A DNA stretch of 64,000 bases from Pachyseris speciosa (taxonomy: Eukaryota > Cnidaria > Anthozoa > Scleractinia > Pachyseridae), in contig JAEMWC010000007.1 in NCBI GenBank assembly GCA_016490735.1, positions 727,501-791,500 of the forward strand, written 5' to 3'. This document shows positions 33,468-45,400 of the stretch, piece by piece. Below the pieces are notes generated by a model that did no database searches, was not told the DNA's origin, and saw only the letters and a list, made by a program, of their open reading frames with translations. A program made the translations under genes and the position numbers. The stretch's first letter is position 1, and every line of letters starts with the position of its first letter.

Positions 33468-34562
33468 CTCTTCTCACACCTTACAATTCACTCCTACGCC
33501 TACACCTAGAACTGTCAAAAGTGAATAACAAGACAAAGAACTATAAAGGAAGGAAAACGAAAATAAAGGACAGAAAACCGAGAAACTTACACCTTTCCGG
33601 GCTTGAAAACGGACTTTACGATTGAAAACTAAGAACTGAACAACTAACTGCTCAGGCCCAACAAACGATGACGTAACCGGGCTGTCACACAACGTGACAT
33701 CCTTGGAAACCTAGCGGCAGAGTAGGGCCGCTACAGCATCTTTTTTTAAATGAAATTGTAAAATCGATTAAGGCTGGCTTGTTGCAGTTACTTATTTACG
33801 AACAGTCTTTCAGTAACATTAAATTAAAGAAGCAACCAAGTTGCTGAGCGCGCGGACTATGACTGATTTTGGTTCGATTGACGTTTTATTTATTTTGTTA
33901 CGGTTATTGCTCAGCCCTTTCGCCTTTGTAACCTACAAATGATGAACACTGAGCTGAGTCAATTAAATCATCATCATCGCATCTTAACAAAGCCTGTACA
34001 GAAAACAAAATGTGTGCAAACTTCCAAGCGTTTTGTCTTAGCTTAGCTCAAGCTGAGTCCTGGAAATAAAAGCTCCTTTCTTTGACCAAAAAACTGTGCC
34101 AAGTCGAAACAAGTTTATATTTTACTGAGAACACACGTCTGTGAATACAAGAAACTAGTTAAATGTTCTCGTGTCACGTTTTTGGTTAAGTATCTCTGTT
34201 TATGTGGCAAAATTACCGGCGTGAAATGCTAAAATCATTTAAGATTTGGAGAACCGGCGTTTAAAATGCAAAGGTGTCATAGACGAAGCAGTTTGCACCG
34301 ATATATAAATTTAATTTAGCGTATACGCAAAATTATAGTTATATTATATTAAGTTCTTTATCCATTGGCAGTAATCCTATTTATCGCAATTCTTTAGTGA
34401 TATGTATATATTTATCAATCCATTTATCTGTTTATTTTTACTATCCTTGTTACTAGTTTATATATTTTTCTTTTTACAAGAGGTACAAAAATACGTTTTA
34501 GAATTTGTACGAAATAAAAATTATTCTTAGTTATCCTGGCGTTTTTTTTCTGTCTCTATAAG
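33468..34562. other. No gene recognised
   Basis: AT-rich spacer leading to the EGF exon. If that exon is spliced, the T-run at 34541-34550 is its polypyrimidine tract. Confidence 0.35.
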
Positions 34563-34684
34563 ATACTGCGAATGCACAAGCAATACCCATGATTGTGACG
34601 TCAATGCTGTGTGTTCTAACACTGTGGGGTCCTACAACTGTAGCTGCACCTCAGGATTTATCGGCAATGGAGCAACGTGCACTG
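34563..34684 (+). pseudogene. EGF-like exon with a one-base deletion
   Basis: A pyrimidine tract and TATAAG acceptor are followed by an EGF module with six cysteines and the canonical N-T-V-G-S-Y-N-C-S-C core, ending ACTG|GTAACT. The segment is 122 nt, whereas symmetrical phase 1-1 EGF exons are multiples of three. The opening reads ATACTGCGAATGC, where one base is missing before the GAA-TGC codons compared with the usual D-x-D-E-C start. Either the exon is dead or the true upstream phase is unusual. Unlike the minus-strand EGF exon at 9.9 kb, its internal spacing is normal. Confidence 0.65.
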
Positions 34685-34762
34685 GTAACTAGGATTACGT
34701 GTGATGTTGTTCGTAACTTTGAAGGTTTTTTTTTGTGCTAAAGGGAAGGGCGATTTCTTTTC

Positions 34763-34769
<7 letters not shown>

Positions 34770-34853
<84 letters not shown>

Positions 34854-34871
34854 ATTATTATTATTATTATT
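34770..34871. repeat. (TC)n followed by (TTA)n microsatellite
   Basis: About 80 bp of pure TC, then about 18 bp of TTA, immediately before the LINE fragment. Confidence 0.95.
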
Positions 34872-35800
34872 TTATTTTATTTTTCTACGGATTCCGACAG
34901 CGACAATTCCCGGAATATACAAAACTAGCAAAATATATAGCAAAACTGTTGGTTTAATTGCGAAATTAAGACATATTGGTCCTAATCGAACCCTTCTTGA
35001 TATTTATAAGACTCTCATTGCTCCTTATATAACGTATGGACTAACTTCTTGGGGAAAAGCTTCTAAGACCTTGTTAAATAAAGTCCTTGTCCTTCAAAAA
35101 CGTGCACTCCGTCTTATTCACTTTGCTCAACCAAGGGAGCATGCAATACCCCTCTTCTTGAAAGGAAAACTTCTACCGCTCCAATTCCTATATTATGAGA
35201 AAATTGCTAATTTAATGTACAATATCAGCACTAATTCTGCACCGACTAATATTTGAAATTTATTCTCTAAAATTGCCAGTATTCATTCTTACAGCACACG
35301 CTTATCAACATCTGAGCATTTTTTTACTAAACAATCCGCACTTAATGTTCAAATTAAGGCCTTTTCACGTGTTGGTGTTAAAATCTGGAATGGGATACCA
35401 ACTAGACTAAAAACCTTATCCAAAACTCTTTAAAAAAAACTATAAGAACAAAACTAATTGAAATACAAGAATCTGAAAATTCATATGTCGCGATAGATAC
35501 CTTAATTAACATGATGAAAGCTTAAATTTCCGACTGGAGTCAAGTTTTAGTCTCTAGCTTTCCCCTTTAGATTTTACCTAGACAGTAATATTTACATGTT
35601 GTTAAGCGATTTTTGATTCTGTTTAATGTAATCGTAAGACGAATCAGTAATAATATTAATAATCATAGTAATATTTATAATAGTAATGTTTAAGGACTGG
35701 TCCGCCTCGACTAGCTGTAAACCTATTTGCGGCCCAGTCCACCAAGAATTATCCACTTGTAAAAGAGTTGAAATAAACTTGAACTTGAAACTTGAAGTAG
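34872..35800 (+). mobile_element. 5'-truncated LINE, RT C-terminal half and 3' UTR
   Basis: Plus-strand frame 34880-35256 encodes the connection region of a non-LTR RT ('YKTLIAPYITYGLTSWG', then 'VLQKRALRLIH'). After a TGA the same frame continues to about 35430 with 'AFSRVGVKIWNGIPTRLK', the usual C-terminal block. The 3' UTR ends around 35795 in a CTTGAA-repeat tail. It starts abruptly at the microsatellite. Inactive. Confidence 0.85.
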
Positions 35801-37230
35801 TTCTCTTCTTTCCAAAAGCGATAAAGCGAATTACGTATAAGAAAATAAGCACAAAACTGAAAGATAAACGTTAAATCGCTCACTGTACCTTCACGTTCTT
35901 GTCTCAGCTATCCCAAAACCACACACTATGTAGCAGAAACACTTCTCGATATAATCCAACATGTATAAAGATAAATGGCAAGTTATGCTGCAAATCCGTA
36001 TTCGAGGGCACACGCGCGCTCCCTTCGAGTTAGCGAAGTGAAAACAACACAAGGTAGAAATGAATCGGAAGATTTTATCTTCCAGAAGAAAAATCCATGA
36101 CAATCCACTTTCTATCGAATAACATTTACATCGTGGGGATTATTTTCCTTTGATTTCCTTCGATGGTTCTGTCCGAACCAAGAATGAATTCGACCAGACA
36201 ACCGAGGAAAACAAAATGGCCGCCATATTGCCTTCCTTCTTTTCCCACAAAGTTCTCTCAAGCGCGGAAAATGTCGCTCACACACGACGGTGGGTCGTTT
36301 GCGCAGTCACGTATTACTATGTCGTATCTCTTTCCTTCATTTAAGCGGTCAATAGCAAAATGGAAGCGTGGTGCTGTCAAGTTCTTTTTCCAACGGCTAA
36401 AACCGAGAGCATTCAATATTAGACCTTCCAACCGCTAGAAGCCACAAGCGTGGCTCCAAAAACAGGCGACAATCTTCACCCCAAAACACCGACAACCGAC
36501 AGAAATTGTCAGAAAAAGAAGAACAGTTTGCGACAGTTACAATTGTGACAATTCACTTTTCATTCGTCTTTGTCTTCTTTGCGACAGTGACTTTGTCCCT
36601 AACGAAACAAACGAGAAACGAAGTTGTATTTAAATAAACGAGCGACAAAGCAACACCAGACCACCCGATTGTCTTCATATTCACTGTGCAGCCGACAGTG
36701 AAAAGCGTCTTATGTTGTGAAGGCGAATGCACTAAACAACCGCAATAAAAGCGAATGTTTGGCAGTTGTCTCTATCCCATACTCTGCAAGTTTCATTTAA
36801 TGCATCAGTGGATCCTTTGAGTCTGATGGAAATTAAAATTAGTCCCTCGCTCAGGCGGCTTATTGACTTGTCTGCTTTTAACAACTTATGCAAATTTTGG
36901 TTGAAATTTGATCCACTGGGAATTAAGAGCGTAAGACAAGTGAGAAGTGTTGCGTGACGACCCAAAAAAGGACGAACGTTGAATTTTTGTTTGTTAACGA
37001 CCTTCATTTATTTAGAACTACCCATTAATCGAAAGAAGCGTTTACAGCTCAAGTAGTTTGTAGTTCATGAATCCAATAATTATACATCACACATACAAGC
37101 ACCTGGAGTCAATTATTTTTTTTTTCTTTAAACTTCCTAGAATTATAATCTTCCTGCGTAAACGAGGCAAAAACATTAACTAAACGGAAAACCTGAAAAA
37201 CGCTAACAGAGTCTTTAAACATCAGAACCC
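35801..37230. other. No gene recognised
   Basis: Includes 'AAAATGGCCGCCAT' at about 36213, a YY1-like word, and a CAGTT/GACAATT-rich stretch at 36480-36600. No exon can be supported. Confidence 0.35.
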
Positions 37231-37698
37231 TTAGTGTTCTCTTTTAGCGAACTTAAGAGCACCGCATCTATCATTAATTTTTGTCTTGATGAATTTCCAT
37301 AGTTCCTCTTTTTCGACAGCAGATTCCACTGGAAACTTACTAAACACTAACGCTTTTAAAGAATTTAATTTGTTACTGTCTAAAGGCAGTTTGCCATTGG
37401 TGCCGTCGGTGTTGCAGCTGATTAATTCTTCGTCAGTAAAGAAGTACGGCAGGAGCTTCACTGCACATCTGTGTCGCTCGTTCTCTTTTCTGAGTGCTGA
37501 CTGAACTCCCCGCACCTTCCTCGGAGTGACACAAGTCCTCATCACCTCTTCGCCGACCGGGGTTTCTGGCGTGGACACTGTATCGCTGTCAGTTGCTGGC
37601 GTAGGCGTGTCTGGCATCGATCGAATATCTGGCGTACCTGGCGCCGGTGGCAGCATGGATTCCACTTCTTCGCTTTGCAAAGTTGCCATGGGTTCCAT
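37231..37698 (-). CDS. Intact BEN-like domain protein, transposon-associated
   Basis: A complete 155-codon frame starts at ATG 37698 and ends at TAA/TAG before 37231. Residues 1-60 are Pro/Thr/Ser-rich and acidic (low complexity). From about residue 75 the sequence ('LLPYFFTDEELISCNTDG', then 'LNSLKALVFSKFPVES' and 'LWKFIKTKINDRC') matches the helix pattern of BEN-type DNA-binding domains. It lies just downstream of the DUF7869-like transposase gene on the same strand. As it is unbroken while the transposase is shattered, it may have been retained or may be younger. Confidence 0.6.
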   Translation of the reverse strand: MEPMATLQSEEVESMLPPAPGTPDIRSMPDTPTPATDSDTVSTPETPVGEEVMRTCVTPRKVRGVQSALRKENERHRCAVKLLPYFFTDEELISCNTDGTNGKLPLDSNKLNSLKALVFSKFPVESAVEKEELWKFIKTKINDRCGALKFAKREH

Positions 37699-38235
37699 TG
37701 GGCCTGATCGTAAGTGGAAGAACAGAAGAAGGAGGGAGATTCGCTTGATCTTTCAACAACATAAATGGTTGTTCGTGACTTGTAACTAATTCTTTACAGA
37801 AAACTATTCCTGGACTGTCCTTTGAAAATCGGAAATGGTGCTACTTCTTAATATTTGGAATTCTCTTGAAGTACGGTTCCAGAAGGGATGCCCAGTCGTA
37901 CACTGGAACAATGATTCTTCCATCGTGAGTTCCCACGATCTGGGCCTTGTTGATGCCAATACTGCTTGAGTTTTCAACAAGGCGCGCCAGCTCGTAAATA
38001 GACGATACGTAGGTGACTTTGTATGATTTGTTAATCATCCCAAAGCAACGATCTGGTCCAAATTTCGTGTGGCCAGCAATAAGGAAGGAGTACAGGATTG
38101 TGTCATGGAGGTGCATCATAATTCTCCAGGCTAGGTACCATACAAAGAAATTGTTTTTATTCTGACCAGCGCAGTTGTCAGCGCTGAGATATGCGTCGGT
38201 CTCCCCGAGTCCGTGATGTTCAAAATAGTATTGGA

Positions 38236-38688
38236 GCAGGGGCACCCAACGACAAGTTTCGGTAGATATCTGTTCGGTGGAGGGTAATTCGCCTTGCGCT
38301 TTCGGCGTCGATTAAAAAGTGCACTTGGATTTTCGTAACTAAAACGTAGCCTAAAAGATTCGCAATTGGGAAATCATAACGCCTGACGCGCGGTTTTCGG
38401 AAAGGTCGTAATTGCTGTTTTTGGCAGTCAAAAACGTCAGCTAGCATTTTCGGAAAGAAAATAGGTCCCTAGAAAGTTCGTGGAAAGTTAATTTCAGCTG
38501 CATTTTCTCAAAGGAAGATTTTGTTCCCTAACATTTTCGGGCAATTAAAATTTTAGCTAGGGAATCCGAAAAGATGAACTTCTTCTAGCTTATGAAAACA
38601 TCGCTTTAAACAGACTTCAAACACCATAAGGCACTTAAAAATGGCTTTCTACAGCTTTCGGTTGATTTGGTTCGTTGGGTGCCCCTGC
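38236..38688. mobile_element. 453-bp MITE, TIR GCAGGGGCACCCAACGA, TGGA duplication
   Basis: 17-bp perfect TIRs GCAGGGGCACCCAACGA lie at 38236 and (inverted) at 38672-38688. TGGA occurs at 38232-38235 and 38689-38692. Removing the element and one TGGA restores the expected reading frame of the transposase, which independently confirms the boundaries. The interior has TTTCGG/CCGAAA-rich inverted segments and no gene. Confidence 0.92.
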
Positions 38689-38877
38689 TGGATGTAGCTG
38701 ACGGTTGCATTCGCTCCTTTTCCTGCCATAGCAGCCTCGTCAATCAAGAAGTTGACTTGCTGTGGAATTGCCTCGCACATCACTCCAAATATTCCGCATT
38801 TTCGGGGAGTTTTGAAGTAAATAGGGCCCGGTTGCATTGCATTGGAGGGATATGTACTTGCTGAGCAAAGTCAAAAG

Positions 38878-39714
38878 GAATGTCGTTGGATTCGCCCCGT
38901 AGCGAGTTAGTCCCGTTGAAGTTCGCCCCACACTTAACCAGGTTACAAGACTCGTGCGTCAGATAAATATTTGGTTTTACTGAACTTTATTATAGAAAAA
39001 CAATACACACATTTTATGAAATCTGACTTCACGCAAAGACTCGACCCGTACGATTCGAAAGAGAAACAAACACCCAACTTCACTACAAACGAGACTTTTT
39101 CTTATCTCAATTTCTGAATACTAATAAATTCAACGGAGGTGAGGTGAGGTGAGGTTTTTTTCTACTTACACAATAGAAGCACGATCGTCCGGGTGAGTGT
39201 AGTCCTGAGAAGGACTGTTTGTGGTGACATTGACTGACGTTTCAACACCCTGAGCGGAAGTCATCATCAACTTCCGCTCAGGCTGTTGAAACGTCAGTCA
39301 ATGTCACCACAAACAGTCCTTCTCAGGACTACACTCACCCGGACGATCGTGCTTCACTTAGTTATGATATGACTCCTGGGTTCAAACCATTTACGATTTT
39401 AAATAATAGAGTTCACAAGTGAGACTTGTTCTCACCTCAACTCATTTGGTTCTAGTAAAATGTACTTTCTTTTGATTTCTCGAACTCCTGGGCGCATCTG
39501 CGAGTATCAGCGCCTAAACATCGGTGAACATTTTACAGTGTTCGGCCCTAATGATGCTTCAAAAAGACCTCACGGTTAGTATACAAGTATTATGTTTATA
39601 ATTTTATGTGGGACGAACTCGATTTACACTGGATTTATTTGTGAGACAAACTATATTAGTTACGGGACTAACTAGATGGGGCTAACTCGCAACGGGGCGA
39701 AACCATTTGCTTCC
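38878..39714. mobile_element. 837-bp element with 8-bp target duplication (hAT-like size)
   Basis: GTCAAAAG occurs at 38870-38877 and 39715-39722. The ends share an imperfect TIR whose best part is TTCGCCCCGT(A/T)GCGAGTTAG, beginning about 13 bases in. An 8-bp duplication is the hallmark of hAT superfamily transposons. No transposase is present. It disrupts the transposase gene between a conserved His-His-Ser-Phe-Asp block and the following Phe-Ala-Gln-Gln block. Confidence 0.85.
39178..39353. repeat. 176-bp near-perfect hairpin nested in the 837-bp element
   Basis: Two 84-base arms starting AGCACGATCGTCCGGGTGAG pair with essentially one mismatch around an 8-base loop CATCATCA. The core word 'CTTCCGCTCAGG' and 'GAAACGTCAGTCAATGTCAC' are familiar from repeats in coral genomes. 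Such a long stem should extrude readily and is a candidate for small-RNA production. Confidence 0.95.
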
Positions 39715-40734
39715 GTCAAAAGAGTGGTGTATTGTCGCCTTCAGTGAACAAACGTTTCGGTTTGTGCGATTCAATATTGCATAGCCTCCGATGTTGTCTG
39801 ATGTTTTCTAAGAGTTTGTGCAAGAGTTCCTGTATAATTCTCTTTCACGTTGAGCAGAGTTGATGTGATCCTGATGATCCTTGAGCAGTTCTCCTTTTTC
39901 ACTTTCTGGAAGATTGGCCGCACGTTGAAGCTTGTTAGTGTTCTGCTGACAAGTTATGCATAGATCTGTCATGGGTTTTGAAACTACTCCATCAGGATAA
40001 AATTGTCCCCACATTTGAAGAAATTTGGAGGAGCCAACTGCTCGTTTGTCCAAAACTCGACAGGCTGTCTCGTACGTTCTCCAAACACTTAACTAAAGCA
40101 CCTTCACATCGTCACTTTTAAATCCAGGTATCCTGCCAGGCAAAACAATGGCGTTTTCCTCCACATAGTTTGCCAGGAATGAGTGGACGTCTTCGATGGT
40201 TGACTGAGGAAGTTTGTTTTCCGGGAGCCTTTTAGTGTTTCCATGTTGACGTGGAGAAATACCATACTGCTCGTAGTGTTCTTTAAGGCGTCGGAATCGC
40301 GAGTAGCTTATTCCGTAAAAGCGCAAAAACATTTCCTTGCAAATTGGTTGAGATTGGAAGTAAAATGTACATCGAGGATTTCTTTTGCCACCAATACACT
40401 CACTTCGAGTGAACGCCTGGATGCTTGTCAAAATAACCAAATCTAGCTCTAAACTTGACAATTCAAGGCAGTTGTTCAAATTAAACAAAACTGTTTCTTC
40501 TGGAAACTGTCGGCAACATGGCCCGTTCTTTGGACCGAGAGTACATCCGCAACCATCTTGAAGAAATTTCTTGAGTTTGTCAAGTAATTGCTCGCAAGTT
40601 TCGCTCTCTCCGTGATTAACATCAGACGTAGTGCTGTTTATTGAAACTCTTTTTGAATCAGCGCTTGCAAAACCAGTCTTCGCGAAAGCTGTCACAGTGT
40701 TATTGTTGCCATGGAGACGTCCCTTCTTTGACAA

Positions 40735-41840
40735 AAGGATTGGGACTTAGCCAAAAAAGAAATTAACGAGCCGAGGGCAAGCCACCCTGCGAACGTTCGC
40801 AGAAATGTGTTCACACTTTTATTAGGGCTTTCAAAGATTATCGGTGGCACCAGTTACACATGTTACAACTCTTGTTTTTTCTCTTCCAGAAAAGTTTTGT
40901 TCGAGTACGTTTCTTGGGAAGCGTCAAAAAAACAATTTATCTCCGGTTGATTGACAGGTTGAACTTCATGTTCATATGCTTATGCAAATTTCTTTGATAA
41001 CGTCGGTTTCAATCCAGAGATATCACACGTTTGTTTGTTTGTGACGGCTCAAATTCACGCTTGCCGGCGCACAAGTTTTAGAAACTTGGCTTTCAAAGAA
41101 ATACCTCGTCGATAAAAGGCGCATCATCAGCACCATTTCGTAATGTAATTCACCATATGAGCATTTGCCTTTTCAACCGACTAAGTGTGCCTTGTAGAAT
41201 CATATGTCACATTTTTTGTATGTCGTGACGCCACAAATTCACGCTCGCCGGCACGTCCCACCTAAAAAAATCACTCTATGAACTACAGTTTGTATGCTTA
41301 TAAAAAAATTACTCATCAATGAACGGCGGGTCATAAACACTTTTGTAACGAAATTCAGCGTTTAAGAAAGAGTATTTTCCCGTTTTAATCGTCTCTGTTC
41401 GCCCTGTAGAACCAGATATATCGCTGTAACATAACTATTGAATTCATTGTTTATTTGTGAGACTAATAATGTCACCGGATGTTTTTGTGTCAGAGAGAAC
41501 AAAAACAAAACATCATGCCCTCTTTAGCCCTTTAGCGTCTTTCGAGTTTCGTTGATCAGAAACTGTGGAGCGTTGGAAAAACATAAAAGGCTTAGAATAT
41601 CGACCAACCACTTCCTGATTTCCAATCGTGCGTGCCAGGCCCCGTGTTCATAAAGATTACATCAATCGGTGGTTCGAAATATGATCTACATCTTGTCGCA
41701 AAATATTATCGTTTTTATTTAGCTGGTGTGTGTTCTTTGGCGGCGAATTACAAAGCTTTAAAACTAATTTAACGGGCAGAATATCTAGAATCGACAGAGC
41801 AGGAAAAAAGAAACCCTTTCTTTTAAATGCGTTCCAGTGA
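40735..41840. repeat. Upstream region with diverged tandem duplication
   Basis: The segment around 41030-41130 ('GTGACGGCTCAAATTCACGC', GCCGGCGCA) returns at about 41225-41290 ('GTGACGCCACAAATTCACGC', GCCGGCACG) and more weakly after 41400. The rest has no recognisable gene. It may be the 5' flank or terminal region of the transposase-bearing element. Confidence 0.5.
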
Positions 41841-42119
41841 AAAGCGCTTTCTGTATGCCAACCGGTGGACACTTTGTTGGCGTCTTTTATTGTCGGCCGG
41901 TATATCAGGTAACCAAAGTTGCATCTTCTTTCGCAAAAACTACAGATTCTCATTTCGCAAACTACAGATTTTCCTTTCGTTTCGTTCCATTTCGTTTCAC
42001 AAAGTACAGTAAGCCCTTTTTATTAAAGCGACCATCAGACGGAAGTTACTCGCCCTCAGTTAGAACTTCCAGCAGATAATATTTTGCCTACATGCCGATA
42101 GAATGACTGTTAGCTATCG

Positions 42120-42425
42120 CTTGGTTTTCTAACGAGTAAAGATCATCATACTAGCGGATTGACTAACGAAAGGATACGGCTAACGCTCCAACGGGAAAGG
42201 ATCAGTTGCTAACGAATTGACTAACGCCACTAACGAATATGACTACCGCTCTAACGGGCAAGGATCAGTTGCTAACGGATTGACTAACGCCACTAACGAA
42301 TATGACTAACGCTCTAACGGGCGAGGGTTACCTGCTAACGGATTGACTAACGCTTCTAACGGTTTTCATCAATTTTTCTAACGGAAGACTAACGGATAAC
42401 TAACGCTTTAGACCGTTAAACGGAA
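42120..42425. repeat. CTAACG-rich minisatellite, about 63-bp higher-order unit
   Basis: The words CTAACG and GACTAACG occur roughly every 10-20 bases. A higher-order unit 'CTAACGGGCAAGGATCAG..TTGCTAACGGATTGACTAACG' is repeated about three times (42189, 42253, 42316 areas). Confidence 0.85.
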
Positions 42426-45400
42426 GGTCGCTGGTGTACGTTTACCCGTGGAGGGTCACAATTACCAGGCGCGTAGGCCATTTTACGTTCGAAAAATTAT
42501 AGTCGAGACGCCGCCATGAAAAACACTAACATTATATTTAACCGCCACTAATGTGATTGGACAGCGCCTAAAAAACGCCAACCATTTTGTGTAAATGAAG
42601 ACCTCTCATTGGATAATGATGAAATAAACGCGCCAAAAAAAGTCTAGGTGTTCATGGTTCGAGTGTCCTCACCTTAAGTGATCTGGTGCAAGTCGATTTG
42701 TTTTGTACAGTGTTTGTAAGAAATAAAATTAAAAAAAAATACTGCAACATGTTTTTCATTGAGCAGAATTGTTGGGCATAATGTTTGATCAAAAGCAAAC
42801 TCTATCCAACACTTGATTTAGCAAAAATTGTTTGACAAACATCATCCAACATGGGCGGCCAAATGGTCGAACAATGTTGCAGTGTTAAATCCAACTTTGT
42901 TCAATAGTTTGACCAGGACTTAAAAGAAATCACAAGCCCATCATGCTGATGTGATATTTTTTGTTACACTGGATCAAGGTTGCATGAGATGCAACAAAAC
43001 TTCCCAAGACAACAAGAGGTTTAATAATGGTCACATTATTAAGAGGTTTTACTTTTCTTTGCAACTTGAGCATACACTGTAAAGTAGTCTGCCATATATT
43101 GCACACATAACTACATGTATTCAGCCTGAAGATTAAAAAACCGGATGTTAAGGCCAAGTATACACTGTACTGTACTGTACTGTACAGTTCAGAAACCAGA
43201 ATGAAAATATGAGCTTAAATATTGAAACACATGTGCATGTTAACACAATACAAAATGCTACATTGGCCAGACTGAAAGATTCAAAGATTCAAATCTTGAG
43301 TGCCACAGGATGATTACTGTTATGATCTCCCAAAGAATACTGTTACATGTAGATGGTCTTGGCGTAGGTCTCTGGAAAACATGATCTACTTTTTAAGTGT
43401 TACAAGACATGATGGCAGGCCTGAAGACAGTCTTATAATTATTTTGTACGCTCAAGCATGTCAACACTGTGTCTTAACCTTCTCGTGACCAAGTATCATT
43501 GCAGTTTGCAGGGATGACGCAAACATTAAGAGAGATTTTTTCTTAAAGGATTGGTGTTAATGCTGCAATGGCACATGCATATATGGCTGGGATTAGGAGT
43601 TGTACGCTTGTTCCATGAACATGAAGCCATCTTGAATGTTATTCTTTATTACACACAATAACTAGACAATCATACAGTCTGTAGGTATGAAAAACACCCC
43701 AGCAGTAATGAAATTTCAGAAATGCAGGAGAATACACTGTAATTACAGTATGGTCTTCACTGCACATTCTCATTACAAGCCATAAACTGAAGCTTGTTAA
43801 ATGACTAATTATTGTAAAAGTTAAAAAAAAAAAGGCAAAAAGCAGTGAACATACCACCTTATGATGCAAAAAAATAACTTTAAAAATTTTAGATGGTTCC
43901 ACTTGCCTTTGATCTGCTCTTATACAGTGATGGTCTCACTGACAGTTGTAATACTTGGGTGAGCTATCACTACAGTCTGTAAAAGGAGACAAATGCCATA
44001 CAATACTCAGTAGCTGTTTAGCACCACTATTGCAAAACAAAAGTAAGGCACCAAGCATTTCACATACAATCAAGCAGCATAGAGATTTATATTTTAACAC
44101 CCCAAATACTTGCCTGGACACAAGCACTGTACTATGAAAAAAAACAGCCTTTGAAGGTCATTTGTACATGATACACAGTAAATAAAGCAAGCCAACTAAT
44201 TTAATTGATATATTACTGTATACTGTGACTGGGATAAAAATATATACAACTATAAGTTAGCTTTGTCTCTATTTCTTTTCTCATTATGAAAAAAGTCAGG
44301 TCACTGATATGAAATCAGGCAGACTTTATTGGACAGCAGCTGTCGCCAGAATTAATTTTGTACCACATGATTTTTTTGTCGAGTTAGAGTTAACAGAATT
44401 AATAATTGCATTACCACAACAGTAGGCACTTCAGAGAAGATGTGAACACTCAAACTAAAAGACCCATCTTAAGCCTTGATGCATTGCAGGGCTGTACACA
44501 CCATAACCAATAATTCATAAATTTCATGCGACATGAAATTCCTTAGACCTTTGAAGCCCTTGTTTTATCCCACAATTTAACGGCCGCAAATATGTTTTCT
44601 GTTTATTCTTCTTCATTTTTCTTTTATTACTTTGGAAAAGTTTTGCATATCTATTTGTAAATTTTGGCCCATTTTAAAGTCAGAAGAGTCAAGTGTGGCA
44701 AAATGGTAATAGCCAATTCCTACAGCATTGTTTTTTATCACATTTAGAGTACTTATACTGTACATGTACTGTAACAAGAAAATGAGGTTTCATGTTGGAT
44801 GCTTTTTACCTTGAAGTTTCTACCAATTCACTGAGGGCCAACTTACTGCAATTTGGAAACTGATTTGATGATGAGTAAATTGTGTATACTCTATGTCTGG
44901 ATAACTGTTTTCCTCATGTTTGATGTTTTTACTTCAAGGTCAGTTTGCATAATGGACTATGTAGCTCGGCTCCACTCTTCAGTGTAAATTCAATCTGACT
45001 TGTCATTGTGTCTTTTTATGAACTGCAATTTTCATGCCCCATTGGGCATTCTACAATTGTCTAAACTGAGTGATAATTTCTTTCTTGCTGAGATCTCTGT
45101 GATGAGGTCTACACTGCTGTGTTGCTTTGTTTCGCTCCTACAGCTGTATGCTTTAGTGTAGAGCTAAAAATTTCCTTCCTTTAACAACAGCGCAATTTCA
45201 AAACAAAAACAGATGCCAACGTTGGATCAAGGGAGACACATGCAGTAAGCTTAACGCTTGCTTATATTAAGAACAAACATAGTAAGCTTAATGAATTAGC
45301 AAGATAGCATAATAATTATTTTATACAGCTGCACGTACTACTTTAGTTATGCATTGCTTTCGAGTGGTACATATATACCATGGAAAATACCACTAGTCAC

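Larger units (their letters stand above)
37841..40734 (-). pseudogene. DUF7869-like (RNase H-fold type) transposase gene, split by two insertions
   Basis: Reading down the minus strand: 40734-40093 carries the N-terminal Cys-rich part ('CGCTLGPKNGPCCRQF', 'LPGRIPGFKSDDVKVL'). After a frame break 40053-39808 continues ('KPMTDLCITCQQN'), running to 39723. The 837-bp insertion follows. Then comes 38869-38693 with 'GPIYFKTPRKCGIFG' and 'LIDEAAMAGKGAN', preceded by a one-base shift near 38855. Then the 453-bp MITE, then 38231-37841 with 'YLSADNCAGQNKNNF' (the conserved Asp-Asn-Cys-Ala-Gly-Gln motif) and 'AGHTKFGPDRCFG'. These motifs define a widespread transposon-encoded family in corals. The reading frame around both insertions can be followed, so the order of events is clear. 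Non-functional. Confidence 0.75.

Noticed and set aside
34701..34928. Leu-Ser repeat protein
   Set aside because: Translation of the (TC)n tract.
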